From NCBI RefSeq assembly GCF_964340395.1, contig NC_135552.1, forward strand, positions 18,022,181-18,086,180: 64,000 nt of DNA, read 5' to 3'. Shown here in pieces: positions 39,487 to 53,600 of the stretch (positions within the stretch are counted from its first letter, which is position 1; every line of letters starts with the position of its first letter). The position numbers and the translations under genes are program-made. The notes beneath the pieces were generated by a model, which saw only the letters and a list, made by a program, of their open reading frames with translations, was not told the DNA's origin and made no database searches. This DNA comes from Glandiceps talaboti. Lineage: Eukaryota; Hemichordata; Enteropneusta; Spengelidae.

Positions 39487-39838
39487 ATTGTTTAGAAAGT
39501 GTGTACATGTATATGTGTGGACTTTCACGTTACCCATTTCAAATAATGACAAATAGTGCTGTATAATTCTAGTCTAGGTGTTTTTCAAACTTAGGAATTC
39601 ATAAAGATGGAGACAACATGCAAATCCTTCCTTTGATAAACTGATTATCTGTGTAACTAATGATTTATTCTGTTGATTACAGGATGACGATTTTGATAAA
39701 TCACATGGTAGTCTTAGGGGTGCAATGTCAAGACTTAAAAGAATGGCTGCCGCCGGACATAACAGATATATTTGCTATCTTATGTTATTTGCTCTTTTTG
39801 TGTTTCTTGTGATCTGGTATGTTGTCAAATCTAAATGA
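37037..39838 (+). CDS. BET1: BET1, ER-Golgi Qc-SNARE
   Basis: Four coding exons: 37037-37055, 38116-38216, 39011-39067, 39683-39838 (TGA); 110 residues against about 118 in human BET1. BET1 is the Qc-SNARE of the ER-to-Golgi fusion complex with syntaxin-5, GOSR2/membrin and SEC22B. The tiny first exon encodes MRRTAG, the usual vertebrate start, and its leftover C joins TA of exon 2. The SNARE motif covers about ENEHLVDGLHNKVSQLKE through SIDIGNEVRAQNKMLGEMDD, with the central Gln in EVRAQNKML. A C-terminal membrane anchor (YLMLFALFVFLVIWYVV) is followed by a short basic tail. BET1 fits better than BET1L because of the start, the EMDDDFD and the tail. It is divergently paired with PKMYT1. Confidence 0.95.
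37794..37892. repeat. 99-bp inverted repeat in BET1 intron 1
   Basis: TATAGCCTGCCTAC at the left pairs with GTAGACAGGCTATA at the right, with looser pairing inwards for about 45 bp per arm. A MITE-like remnant; no clear target duplication. Confidence 0.5.
38356..38415. repeat. Short hairpin repeat in BET1 intron 2
   Basis: CATAGACCCTCCA and TGGAGGGTCTATG form 13-bp inverted ends about 60 bp apart. A similar CCATAGACCC/GGGTCTGTGG pair lies at 43139-43181. Confidence 0.5.
38580..38790. mobile_element. Retroelement-like dispersed repeat fragment, copy 1
   Basis: It contains GATGTTTCGACCTC ... GGAGTCTTCTTCAGGGTCGA, a phrase style I associate with Penelope-like element ends, then about 100 bp shared with 42490-42640 (GATTTTGAACGA, AATCAACTTCATGT-like, AGGAACTCGTCAATGCA). 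No intact coding sequence. Class assignment is tentative. Confidence 0.45.
39411..39483. repeat. (TG)n microsatellite
   Basis: About 36 TG units in the last intron of BET1. Confidence 0.95.
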
Positions 39839-40201
39839 AACCATAGTTACAGTCTTCAGAAATACTTTATCAGAACCGATACCTTTCATATCAATTTTTT
39901 CCCAAACATAAATTTTATTTGTAATTTTATGTACTTTTTACAGCATTTAAAATGTTTTTGAATCATGATAGACTAGAAACAATTTTGAACAGGTTTAGTT
40001 TTTGAGTATTGTCTACATTTGATGATTTCTTTCAACATTTAAATTAGGAAAGGTCATAGGTCATAGGTCATAGGTTAGTTGATTCTCCTCAGACTGTACT
40101 GGTGCTAAAGGGCACTGATATTTATGACAAATGACAATCAGTATAAAATGTCTGATACTGTGTAGATGGGGACAATATGCCCTATTCCTGATATAATGAA
40201 T

Positions 40202-40207
40202 AATAAA
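40202..40207 (+). terminator. Possible polyadenylation signal of BET1
   Basis: AATAAA 364 bp after the BET1 stop. It is the first well-placed hexamer, but usage is untested. Confidence 0.35.
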
Positions 40208-40995
40208 CTCATGAATATGTAATTGATGCATCTTTTAGAGACATTAATAGAGTTGGCACACTGTATAATGATTTGTTACATTTGCTTGTAAAGCCCACCA
40301 AGAATCTGTATGTAGCTGTGTTTTTTGCTAAGTTTGGGGACTCAGGTATCATGAAGGGGCAAAGGGTTAAAATGGCTTACTTTACAACACAGTGTACCAT
40401 GGGTTTGTTTGTGGACACTGATAAAATGACTGGGGAAACCTGGTTGATTTTTACCTACTTACCATCCCTAGCAAAAAAAAAACTACTTGTGTTGTAGAGT
40501 TTATATTGTAGACCTTGTCTTTATGAATTCAATATTTAAAATTTAATATGAATATTTGTAAGTTTTAGATTAGTAGATAACTGATCAGAGGTTTTTTTTT
40601 TGTGAGTTGAAATATGGATTTGTAATTGACATCTTGACCTTCAACACAACTTGTCATTTCAACAATCAACTTGTTTCTTATGTATCTGCCATCATTTTGA
40701 TTATTTTTGTGACAGATTTTCTCATTTTGTGACATGTATTATTCAAAGTGTAATCAACATTCTCAGCATTACGGTAAGTTTCTTTCTGTAGTGACAGATA
40801 CTGTCAGGAAAGGAAAGATTTAGGACTCAGAAAAATTAGTCACTCTCATGGTATCACACTTTGTAAGTTTCACTCTAGCAATGTAAATATGTAGTGACTT
40901 TGAGATTCATGACAATGTAATGAAGGTAATTGCAGACAACACTGATCAATGTTGATCATTATTACACACACAGTAAACATTATTTCATACATACC

Positions 40996-41390
40996 AAAAG
41001 ATTATTTGCACTGTTTGCACATGCAAACTTGTGGTATTGGCACTGCCGTGCAATACCAAAAACGTTATTGCACACCTGCATGCAAATGATATGCAAATGA
41101 GGATGTGATTATCATTTTTAATAAAAGTGTGTGATCGCAGAGTACTAGTATCATTTTCATGGAAATCTGCCATTTTTGGATAAACATATGTAATAATAAC
41201 AGAACCCCATTCCATGTGAGCTCCAGTGTGGCTACTCAGGGGTATTTGTACTCGTGCTTGTAGTGTTTTCTGCTGCACTTTCACTTGCTATGCTCTTGAA
41301 AGTATGGGTGCAGGAAACACTACAAGCATGAGTGCAAATATTCAGAGTACACCACACTTGCACTCACGTGTCATGGGGTTCTGTCATAGT
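40996..41390 (-). mobile_element. Foldback repeat family, copy 2 (BET1-AATF spacer)
   Basis: Reverse-orientation copy of 32423-32758. It has a terminal hairpin (GGTATTGGCACTGCCGTGCA), TGCAAATGAGGATGTGATTA, GTGTGATCGCAG, and a long inverted repeat whose ends both read (AC)AGAACCCCAT (about 41196-41390, arms of about 85 bp). Confidence 0.75.
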
Positions 41391-42211
41391 ATTTCACAAG
41401 CGAAGGCTCCTACCAGTAGTGGCACTTCCATCAGTCAAATCAGTGGCCTAGAAGGATGGTTTTTGACTACGTGATGCAGTTTTACTTCTAGCTGTGATGT
41501 TTAGCATTACTTGGACGATGTCACTGTTTCTAGAGAAAACACTAATTTTATTTTATTTTCATATATATATTGTGCGCTAAATTTGATCATAAAATGGATT
41601 TCCAGATATACTGGTCCTATTTTCTTGTCAAAATGAAATGAAATGCAATATTTTACAACTTTTTAAAAAGTATTTCCAGCATATTCGTGTCAAGCTTTTT
41701 GAAAAATATTAAGAATTTAATTTATTGTAATAAAAATATGAAACAACAATTTTGTTTTACTAGTGTGTGTCAATTCTGCATGTACTTGATATAAATGTTA
41801 TGAACGGAATGATTATATTTATTTTGCCATATCTGTCGTCAACAGACACAGTGCTTTACTTAAAAATGGCATAAAGTGATACTGGCTAAGAGTTCTCAGT
41901 ATTCTGATCTGTGAATGCGTCAAATGTGAAATTGTGTTGTTTTATAGTAGAGCCGGCGTATATTGCGCCCTCTGTCGGCCACAATAAAAAGGTTTCACGT
42001 GTCTAAAACTGTCGCTGATATTGCAGACCTACATTGGTCGTATTTTGGAGCATTTACCGTAACATGTTACGAAAATTTGACTTTTATTTGCCAAAATAAT
42101 CTTTTTGAATATTGGAATATTTATTGAAATACCGTATTTTTGAGAAAATGCTCACAACGAAAATACAGTTTGCAAATGTAACATTGTGTTGCTGAATGGC
42201 TGAATGAGGAA

Positions 42212-44545
42212 ATGCCGAAACGAACTTTAGCAGAAGAAATTGCTCGATTGAGCAATCCAGAGCCAGAATTTAAAGATCCAGAAGAATTTTTCGACAACGG
42301 TAAGTGCATTTAAATTATTCCAATCACATACACCTTGGCTGATGGTGTGAACTGCACCGAAACTGTTCGTAGAACCCGAGTGCAGAGAGTGACCTCAACC
42401 ACGTGTGTCACTGGCAGTGTTACTACTAGTTTACACGTAGGGTCTGTGGTTTAATACGTGGAAGTGTACTTCCAAACTTTACACTCGATCCTCTCAGACT
42501 TTGAACGACCATGGATCTATTATAAGAGATCCATGGAACAATCAACTTCATGTAAATCAACTTCATTGCGCAAATCGAGGAACTCATCAATGCATTCCCA
42601 TGTAAAACTTCACATTTTGATAGGAAATGTTCGTGTGGTGATACAAAATGTTCCCAAGAAAGGTTCATATGTTGATCAATTTGATGCTAGTGACACTTCG
42701 AGCAGTTGTTTTGGATTTACCAACAACCTATTCCAGACACTCCCCTGTACATGTCTTGAGATACAGTGTATAGTCACTTTGAAAGCAATGACAACGTGAT
42801 CAATAAAACTAATCCTAAGTGGGAAATCATCATATAGTTACTTTTGTAATATATACACTGTTTCAAATTTAGATATTACTTTTGTTCCAGTATCAAATAA
42901 CCCAAAGAAATATAAAAGCTTTTAGTAGCAAAAGAGAAAAACAACATAACATTTTCTGTTTTTTTTTATGTCTGTCTTCACCCAGGGTGAAAATATAATT
43001 GTGGTGAATCAGGATGAAAATATAGGCATTGCTAATAAAATGATGTTAAATCACAAGTTAGTTGTTGTGTGTCAGTGGTGTGTCAAATTGGCTAAGAGAA
43101 GGTACACTGGTGAATATGTAGACAAGCAATCATTAATCCATAGACCCCCCCCCCCCACCACCACCACAGAGGGTCTGTGGTTTATCACCATGGAAACAGT
43201 TTAAGTACATGTTTATAATAATTTCATTATCTGTTTTCATAGAAACTGCAGCCAAAGTTGTAGAACAGTACAGCGATGAAGATGACAATATTGATGTAGA
43301 AATCAGCAAATTAAGGAGAAAAGCTGTACCTTTACTGTCTGAGGAAGATGCAAAGTATGCTGGGAAGACTATCTCTAGAAAATCCCTACAAAGTGATGAT
43401 GAGAGTAGCAGTGAGTCTGGTAAGAGGATTGTGTCAATTTATTGGATAAAATATTGGAATAAATTAAAAATATGAATATATTATATCATGAGAAGTGTAA
43501 CATTATATTTATTTTCATAGTGAAAGCATACAATAAAATCCATTAAAGCTGCACTAGTAACTGGAGTATTATTTTTTTCGAATAGACAACCAATCCTGAC
43601 AATTGTTAGAATACCAATAATTAGACATTGTGCATGCCAATTTAGAGGTCTATTTTATTTATAGGTAGGAGAGTATTAAGTTGAAATCGTGATTCATCAG
43701 GGCGGTCATTTTGGTGCAGTCCCAAAAATCAATTTGATTGGATTTATAGCACCATACTATGTGCACTACTTCATAAATGTTTTTACCTACAGTGGATGAA
43801 ATACACCTCAGAGTGAACAATATTTAGAGTATTAGTCATTATTTCTAGCAAAAGGGTGTCAAATAAATGTTACAGTTACAGCTTCTATAGCTTTAAGTTG
43901 ACCAAAATTTACTTTTAGAACATAACAGAAGTAGTGTAACACACAGAGTGAAACTTCACTATACTTAGCCTTATACTATTTTACATGTAAACAAACAAGT
44001 TTGAAAGAGAGAACACAGTGTCTCTGTCCTGCATATCGGCAGCTAGTTTGTTCCATGGATTGAACAGTCAAAGTTTTATATGTTTATTAAAAACAGAATA
44101 CACTGTTTTGCTAAGGGTTGGTAACCCAGGTAACAGAGGAGGGGAATCTGTTAAACTGCTGCACCAGATATATCATAAGATGGGAAACTTGTGTAAAACA
44201 TTGATACAAGATTGTGTACACCCTTTATCAATATCTTGTCAAATAGAGCACCGTATTTCTCACACACGAACATGAAAGGTGTAAGTGTTTCTGTAGATTG
44301 CAGTTCAAATGAATCGGAATGTACTCCTATAACCTTGATAAATGGCAGGAATATTTTTTCATGGTCATCTCTTTTATCTCAAAGGGAGTGATTTATCTTT
44401 GTCCAATGACATCGTCAGGGATGAAGACTTAGAATATACACAAATTGACGACATCACAGAAGACCACAGTAATGATGACATGCCAAAAACAGTTGATATT
44501 GGAGCCAAGAATCCAGAATTTCAATTTGATGGTGACTTTAGTAGA

Positions 44546-44577
<32 letters not shown>

Positions 44578-44595
44578 TGATGATGATGGTGGTGG

Positions 44596-44627
<32 letters not shown>

Positions 44628-47600
44628 GTGATGAGTCAGCTGAAGAAGAATCTGTTGGTGAAGGTAGGACGAGAAAACAGTAGACTTCCATCTCATATCT
44701 AAGTCTAGAAATTCAAATATACACTGAAAAGGCAGTCAGAAACTAATGACTACCTTACAATCAATAAAATCTAGACAAAAATACAGGTAATCAAAATTAT
44801 AAAAGGACCTAGGTATCTGTAAACTTTAAGGTAAAAAAGACAATTTTTTGTTCAGATATGAGATTTATCGCTTTGATAAATCATACTTCACATGGAAAGA
44901 TTTCCGTCTCATTGTCAGTCCTTGCGAATGATAGAAAACAGACTCTCCATAAAGATAATATTGTGTATTATTTCACCATATACATGTGAATAGTGCCTTT
45001 GCAAGATATTTCTAATGTGCTGAAGAAATGTGAAATAGTTTTCATTCTGTGACAAACGGAAGTGTTACCTTACCATATCGCCCAAACCATTGATTGGTTA
45101 TGAATAGCGCCCTCGGTGGTAAAACATCAAAATATTCCGATTTCAAAGATGTGTAGTGAATAAAACTATAGCAGCTATGTCATTTGATTTAATTTGTGAT
45201 TTGTAATCATTCCATGTGTTCTCAGATAATAATGATGCCAGTGACATTGAGGAGGAAGAAGACACAGAAACACATGGTACAGTGCAGAGTTTCTCAAAGA
45301 TGGATGTCGAAGAAGAAATAGCCAAGGGTAAAGCTGTTAAAGATCAACTAGGTAGGTGTGATTTTGTTTCCGTTTATTGATGATACAGTTTTCTATGATG
45401 ACCTCATATATAGCATGATTAGAAAGATTATATTTATAGTTTACAGTGATATTGATATAAAATACTACAATTTGTCATAATATTTAAAATACTTACACTT
45501 ATTTTGTTATATCATCCCTTGATGTTCACTATTGTGTTGTTTGTAAGCATGCATCAGCCATGTTTGAGAGAATCTCTGGTTTGTGTCAGTGACTGCTTGA
45601 ATGATTTGCAAATTTTGATTTTCACTTTTGAGGATTATTTTGTCAATATTACAACCTTTTTATAGGCTATTTTTTTACCATTACAAATAGTGTTGGTATA
45701 ATAGATATTCACTCAATAGTCTATTTTGTGAACTCTGTACAAATTTGTAGACTGAGATATGTCATGTCATGCTGCCCTCAATGGCATGCTCTATGAAAGT
45801 GGTTGACTGATGTGTGAGGGCGCCCTGTCACAGCATTTACCTTACAGACTATAAAACATGTTAAATTTGGTATCTATACACTTAAAGTCTAACATTCCTG
45901 TGACAGATTGACTGTGAAAGTGATGAGAGGATTCTCTGTAGGCTGTTACAGAGTAGTGAGTTTCATTCGGTGATTTTATCAAAATGATTGCAATTTAAGA
46001 GTTTTTAGAAAACACATCATGTTGTCATTTGTTGTGTAAATTTCTGATGAGTCTTTCATAGTATTAGTAAAACTTTGGAGACCACTGTCAATGAATTACT
46101 TGAAAACCTACACAGGTCACCGTGTACTTTTATTTGATACCGTCTATTTCAATTTACTCTAATTCTACCAAATGTTGTATTGACAGGTTTATGGGACAGT
46201 TTACTTGAAGGCAGAATACGACTTCAGAAAGCATTGCTAGGTGTCAATAAACTACCACAATGTCATACAGCCCATCAGTTTATGGCCACTGGAGGAGAGG
46301 ACTATCAACAAGCTAACAAGACAGGTATGATGGATTTGTCAGTGTTTATATCACTTGACATCTTGATACCCCGACATGACCCTTGACCTTTGGGACTAGG
46401 TTTCTGTCACATGATACACCTTTGTTTTGTTTTTTATCACCATTCTTGTCATGGTATATGTATTTTATGAAGTGTAATGTACATGTATAACATATGGTCA
46501 TCAGATTGCTTTGATAATGTTAAAATTTGAGGACAACTAAAAATTCACAGTTTTCAAACCTTTGCATTTTATTTCGGGTAAATGAAGCTGGAAATGTCAT
46601 AAATTTGTAAGTGATGTTTTCAAGTCTTGTTATAGAGAAATATATACTAATTTATCAGCAAAAATTATTGTTGAAAACCAAAGATATTACAGATATGTAA
46701 ATTTGTGCAGATTGACAGGCCACGAATGTCGTCTGCCAAAAAAGTCAAATTCACTTCTCGTTTTTACGAAAGATAAGCATCACGTAAAACTTTATACAAC
46801 AGTTTTTCTTGGGTTTTAAAATATCCTTCATACATTTATGACAGTTTTCAGCTGTACTTTAATCCTCCTTACAGACTAATTTACTATTCAAAGACAAAAA
46901 AGTTGACAGAAATGCATATGTACCATCATTTTTACACATCTAGACATATTTTGACACAAATTTATTCATCTGTTATCGCTGTTGATACATAACTATCTAA
47001 ACTTTTAATCATTCTTGTGTTGAGTTCGTATTTGAGTTGTGATGGGGTGATATTAATTCACAAACCAGCATTTCCATATAACATATCTGGGGAACTAAGG
47101 TTTTTAAGATTGAGAAATGCAGACTCGTAGTCAAGTCACAGGTCAGATGGATTAACATAGTATATTATAATTCCATTTCATCTTCTTTTCCAGCAAGGAA
47201 AGAATTAAAGAAATTATTGAAAAATTTGGCAGAATTACAGCAAGCGTTATTCCTACAAAATCCTGACACTGTATACCTTGTTGATGGCAAGGGTAGTGGT
47301 TCCGAGAAACAAGACAGGTGAATAGATAATACTTTTTGTTATCTTACAAGTGTTAAGTTTGCACATTTATTTCTTTTGTTTGGCATCACAGTGTGACAGA
47401 GTAGTATCATATAAAGAAAGATGTGTCAACATTTAAGGTCAGATCAGGTTAATTTTTTCTGACATTTTTTTCCACTAGTTTTGAGAACACACGTTGCCAG
47501 GTAGACACAGGCAAACTACTTTGTTTGGCCACACAGTACTCCACATTGCAAGAAAGATCTGTCAATTTTGCAAGTCAGGTCAGGTCAGGTCATGTCAAAC

Positions 47601-50600
47601 AATATCAAGATCCTGGTTTCATGATTGTATTATTATAGTGATGAAGAAATCAACAGTGATGACAGTGAGGAGGAAAAGGAAGTGAAAGCAAAGCCAACAC
47701 AGACAAAACGTAAACGAAAACTGGAAATTGCTGATTACGGAGACTTCCTCAACAAGAGACATACCAATTTCCAACAATACAGGAATAACACAATAGAAAA
47801 ATGGAATGACAAAACTAAAGTTGCTTCAGGGAAATTTAACAGTAAGGTAAAGAAACTTTGACTTTGATACACCAATGGTGGTTTAGTGTATGTCTTACTA
47901 ACATGTGTATGTGTAACGCATGTATGTACATGTACATGTAATGATGTGTGGGCTGTACGCAAACTAAGATGTAGTTACAGGGAGGGGGGGGGGGGGAGAG
48001 CCACACATACAGCTGAGCTGAATGCCAACCAAATATGAACAAATGTCGAGTTCAGGAGTGAAAAGTTCTTATTTGGAGGGAAAACTTAACGAACAGTAAA
48101 TACTTAATTCCAGAGGATGGGTGTGGTTTAATAGTGAGGGCAAGAATTGGTATGATATTGAAGGCAACAATATCTCTTTGAACTATACATCAGCAAATAC
48201 TTCAGGTGAGACTGGGTGTCTCTGGTGTTACAATAAAGTTAGGAATATTTTATTACAATTACATCTAATGATAGCCAAATTTTGTTGTTGTGAGTCAAAA
48301 TGATAAAAACTGAGATTTCTTGTCAGTCACCACATACTAAAAGATAGGAGAAAACCAAATTTTGGTGCATCGTTACAAATTCTGTGCGTCAGTGGCATGT
48401 CAAATTGGCTTAGGGGGCACACTGATGTGGGCACATTCAACTGTTTGCATATTTTGACATGTCCCATTCACCAGTGTTATAGTTAATGGTATTTGCATGC
48501 TGAACAACAGCCACTGTAGTTTGATATTCTGTGTCATTTCTCCTTAAAGAAAGGTTGTATCGAATAAGAGAATATATGTACAATGAATTTATCCCTAGAT
48601 GAAATATTTATCCTTATATGGTTAATATACGAAAAAACTGGAATTTCTTCTGAAAACAGTTCATTGATCTTTAACGGGGGAAGTCAGACAGGGGATTTCT
48701 CTTTCTGGGTGATAAATACATGGCTGGCAGAGCTATTTAGTAACATACTCAAGGAGTCAAAACAAAGGTTAATCCCCAGTAAACCCTACAGTCACCATAA
48801 ACTTACTGTAACTTGCTCCCAGGAATTCTGACTTCCTCTTTAAAATTTCATTATTGTAATCTTGAGATTTGTGTACTTTTGTTGAATGGTTACATCATGC
48901 AAGTCTTACAGTGAATTTGTATGTCTGTTTATTTGCAGGGATTCAATTCTCTCAAATAGAAATGATAGATTCATGTGAATTTTTTTCGTCTTTATTTACA
49001 GGCATTCAGTTCTTTTGAAAAGTCCCCTCTGACACAAATAGAACAGATTCTTGGTGATAGAGAGAGGTTAGTGAAAAGAACGCAACTGAAGAGAACAGTG
49101 TATAGAGTGATGGGTCAAACAGAGAAGACACATGATGATGATGATGATGATGATGATGACAATGAACAGGTAGGTACAGTCACTGTATATATGTTATGTG
49201 CTGCAGCCTGTATGAAAAAATAATGAACTCTTTTTAAATGTATGAATTCGTCATCAATTCTTAGATGATGTAATTTTCTTTTTTTTCAATTTAGATTATA
49301 AAATGAGTTATTTTGTTTGGTATGTGTATGAGATAGAAATATATGAATAAAACAATACATAATGTCTGAGTTAATCCCAGGGGAACCTCTGCCTGGTGTT
49401 TAGATATGAAGTGTGTGTGGTACAGCTGTGTAAACAGATGTCACTCTCTGCTGACGTTATACTGGCATATGATAATCATACATAACAATACTGTAATACT
49501 GCAGTGCAGTTCATTGAGTTGCATCACACTCGACACTTTACTGCATAGCACATCATAGATGCATTACAGCACCTGACACTGCAGTACATTGAAATGCACA
49601 GGTACTGAGAAGTGCTTAGAACTATTCTAATATTGATATTGACTAAGGGGAATATTGAATGACCGACAGTCTAAACTCCATTATTGATCGATCTACAATC
49701 GAGAACATTCCCAGTACAGTATTTGAACCTTAACCCTTTAAAGCCCAATACCCTATATTTAGGATGTAATTACATAGAGTTATAGAAACTAAGTCATTAA
49801 AACCTGATACCCTATATAGGATGTAATTACATAGAGTTACAGAAACCAAGTCATTAAAGCCTGACACCCTATATTTAGGGTGTAATTACATAGAGTTACA
49901 GAAGCCAAGTCATTAAAGCCTGATACCCTATGTAGGGTATAATTACATAGAGTTATAGAAACCAAGTCATTAAAGCCTGATACCCTATATTTAGGGTGTA
50001 ATTACATAGAGTTACAGAAACCAAGTCATTAAAGCCTGATACCCTATATTTAGGGTGTAATTACATAGGGTTACAGAAACCAAGTCATAAAAGCCTGATA
50101 CCCTATATTTAGGGTGTAATTACATAGAGTTACAGAAACCAAGTCATTAAAGGGTTAAAAAGGTGAACTTATCTACAGAAAAGAACCCATAAAAACATTA
50201 GAAATCATATTATTAATAAAATAAAATATTTCTTTGAATCAAACTACAAACATGATTATGCCCAATTGTTTTCATTTTTTTAAATACAGGAATCGCTGCC
50301 AAGAACTGATCTTCATTCTCAAACCACTGATGAAGAAATTTTTGATGATGATGATTTCTATCACCAGGTATGTAGTGTATGTATTTTGTGTGGAGATTGT
50401 AGTATGTGTGTTGTATTTTACATAGAGTAGGTATGTAGGTAGCGTTGAGATTGTATGTGGTATTTTACATAGAGTATGTGTGTACAAAAAATGTAGGCCC
50501 TGTTGACTCTGAGATTGTCTGGTATTTTATATAGAGTAAATATTCAGGTATGTGTCTGGTGTGTAGTGTATTAAATGGACACATTAAATGCCTCAGGGGA

Positions 50601-53600
50601 GAAACTCTGTCTAGGACCAACCCTGTATGTTTGATTACAGTGTTGTCATCGTTGAGTGGTCATGCCGTAAGGGTTATATGAGGTAAAACTAAAATAGTAT
50701 CTAAAATCATAATTGCTGAATTAATTTTAAAATGAGTAGAATTTGAATATGTACCTGATATACCAGATGTAGGAAGGAAAACAAGACTTCCTACTTTTTT
50801 GTAATTTCATTTTTGATATTCAGTGATTTCACACAAAAGACCTCTCCATTGTTTCTGTACATTAGACCTCCACTGTTTCTGCACATTAGACCTCCACTGT
50901 TTCTGCACATTAGACATCCACTGTTTCTGCACATTAGACCTCCACTGTTTCTGCACATTAGACCTCCACTGTTTCTGCACATTAGACCTCCACTATTTCT
51001 GCACATTAGACCTCCACTGTTGTTCTGTACATTAGACCTCCACTGTTTCTGCATTTGACCTCCACTGTTTCTGCACATTAGACCTCCGCTGTTTCTGTAC
51101 ATTAGACTTCCACTGTTTCTGTACATTAGACTTCCACTGTTTCTGTACATTAGCCCTCCACTGTTTCTGCACATTAGACCTCCACTGTTTCTGCACATTA
51201 GACCTCCACTGTTTCTGCACATTAGACCTCCACGGTTTTTGTACATTATCAATCAGTGAATTTATAAAGCACCAGTGCAGTTTATAACACTCTGTGTACT
51301 TGACTCGTAGAACTAATATTCTCATCAGAAATGTATTTGTAATCTAATCACGTTTTGAAAATTGAACCATGTGTATATTTTCTTCCAAAAACAAAACAAA
51401 TACCATGGTCATCACCCTATGAAAAAAACCTGTCAAACCCCATGTTTTTGTATATGATTATACTACTTTAGTATGTATATTTCATGCTAGAGTGAGTGTG
51501 TACATGTAGTAGTTAATTTCAATAGGTGTCCACTTGGTGGTTATGTAGTGTGTAATGAATAGTAAAGATAGCTGGATATATAATATATTGTGTATCCTTT
51601 TCAGAAAAAAAGAATAAATTAAATGAACACCAATTTAATCATACTATTATGTTGTCTCAATTTTTGTTTGAATAGCTGACTATTTTTATGTACTTTTAGC
51701 AGTTTCATTTCATTTTTCGTCAGCATTTCAGTTTTTCTTCATGACAGCGCTTAATTGATGAGGCAACGCATTTAGGTAAATAATTAATGAGAATAAGTGT
51801 ATAATACTTGTTTTAATGGTCTAACAATGGGAGTAGCAATTGACTGTCCTGACAACTCTGTGATCATTATCTTGCTGCTGTTGAGTTTTTTTTTGTAACA
51901 AAGGTCAAAATAATTCAATGACAAGGGATTAAGGTGTAATGCCATCAATTGCAATGAGGATTTGACTTCTTTTATTACCTGTGACATTTACAATATACAA
52001 TACTGTAGATAGAACAGTTTGTGTAACATACAGAACAATGGTGTAACATACAGAACAGCGGTGTAACATACAGAACAGTGGTGTAATTAACATACAGAAC
52101 AGTGGTGTAGCATACAGAACAGTGGTGTAATTAACATGCAGAACAGCGGTGTAACATACAGAACAGTGGTGTAATTAACATGCAGAACAGTGGTGTAGCA
52201 TACAGAACAGTGGTGTAATTAACATGCAGAACAGCGGTGTAACATACAGAACAGCGGTGTAACATACAGAACAGTGGTGTAATTAACATGCAGAACAGCG
52301 GTGTAACATACAGAACAGCGGTGTAACATACAGAACAGTGGTGTAATTAACATGCAGAACAGTGGTGTAGCATACAGAACAGTGGTGTAATTAACATGCA
52401 GAACAGCGGTGTAACATACAGAACAGCGGTGTAACATACAGAACAGTGGTGTAATTAACATACAGAACAGTGGTGTAGCATACAGAACAGTGGTGTAACA
52501 TACAGAACAGTGGTGTAATTAACATACAGAACAGTGGTGTAGCATACAGAACAGCGGTGTAACATACAGAACAGTGGTGTAATTAACATACAGAACAGTG
52601 GTGTAATTAACATACAGAACGGTGGTGTAGCATACAGAACAGTGGTGTAACATACAGAACAGTGGTGTAATTAACATACAGAACAGTGGTGTAGCATACA
52701 GAACAGTGGTGTAACATACAGAACAGTGGTGTAATTAACATACAGAACAGTGGTGTAGCATACAGAACAGCGGTGTAACATACAGAACAGTGGTGTAATT
52801 AACATACAGAACAGTGGTGTAGCATACAGAACAGTGGTGTAATTAACATGCAGAACAGCGGTGTAACATACAGAACAGTGGTGTAATTAACATACAGAAC
52901 GGTGGTGTAGCATACAGAACAGTGGTGTAACATACAGAACAGTGGTGTAATTAACATACAGAACAGTGGTGTAGCATACAGAACAGCGGTGTAACATACA
53001 GAACAGTGGTGTAATTAACATACAGAACAGTGGTGTAGCATACAGAACAGTGGTGTAATTAACATGCAGAACAGCGGTGTAACATACAGAACAGTGGTGT
53101 AATTAACATACAGAACGGTGGTGTAGCATACAGAACAGTGGTGTAACATACAGAACAGTGGTGTAATTAACATACAGAACAGTGGTGTAGCATACAGAAC
53201 AGTGGTGTAACATACAGAACAGTGGTGTAATTAACATACAGAACGGTGGTGTAGCATACAGAACAGTGGTGTAACATACAGAACAGTGGTGTAATTAACA
53301 TACAGAACAGTGGTGTAGCATACAGAACAGTGGTGTAATTAACATGCAGAACAGCGGTGTAACATACAGAACAGTGGTGTAATTAACATACAGAACGGTG
53401 GTGTAGCATACAGAACAGTGGTGTAACATACAGAACAGTGGTGTAATTAACATACAGAACAGTGGTGTAGCATACAGAACAGTGGTGTAATTAACATGCA
53501 GAACAGCGGTGTAACATACAGAACAGTGGTGTAATTAACATACAGAACGGTGGTGTAGCATACAGAACAGTGGTGTAATTAACATGCAGAACAGTGGTGT

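Noticed and set aside
50791-51252. CRISPR-like array of 24-bp repeats and a 153-codon frame
   Set aside because: Units abut without unique spacers, and the region lies in an animal intron; it is a minisatellite.
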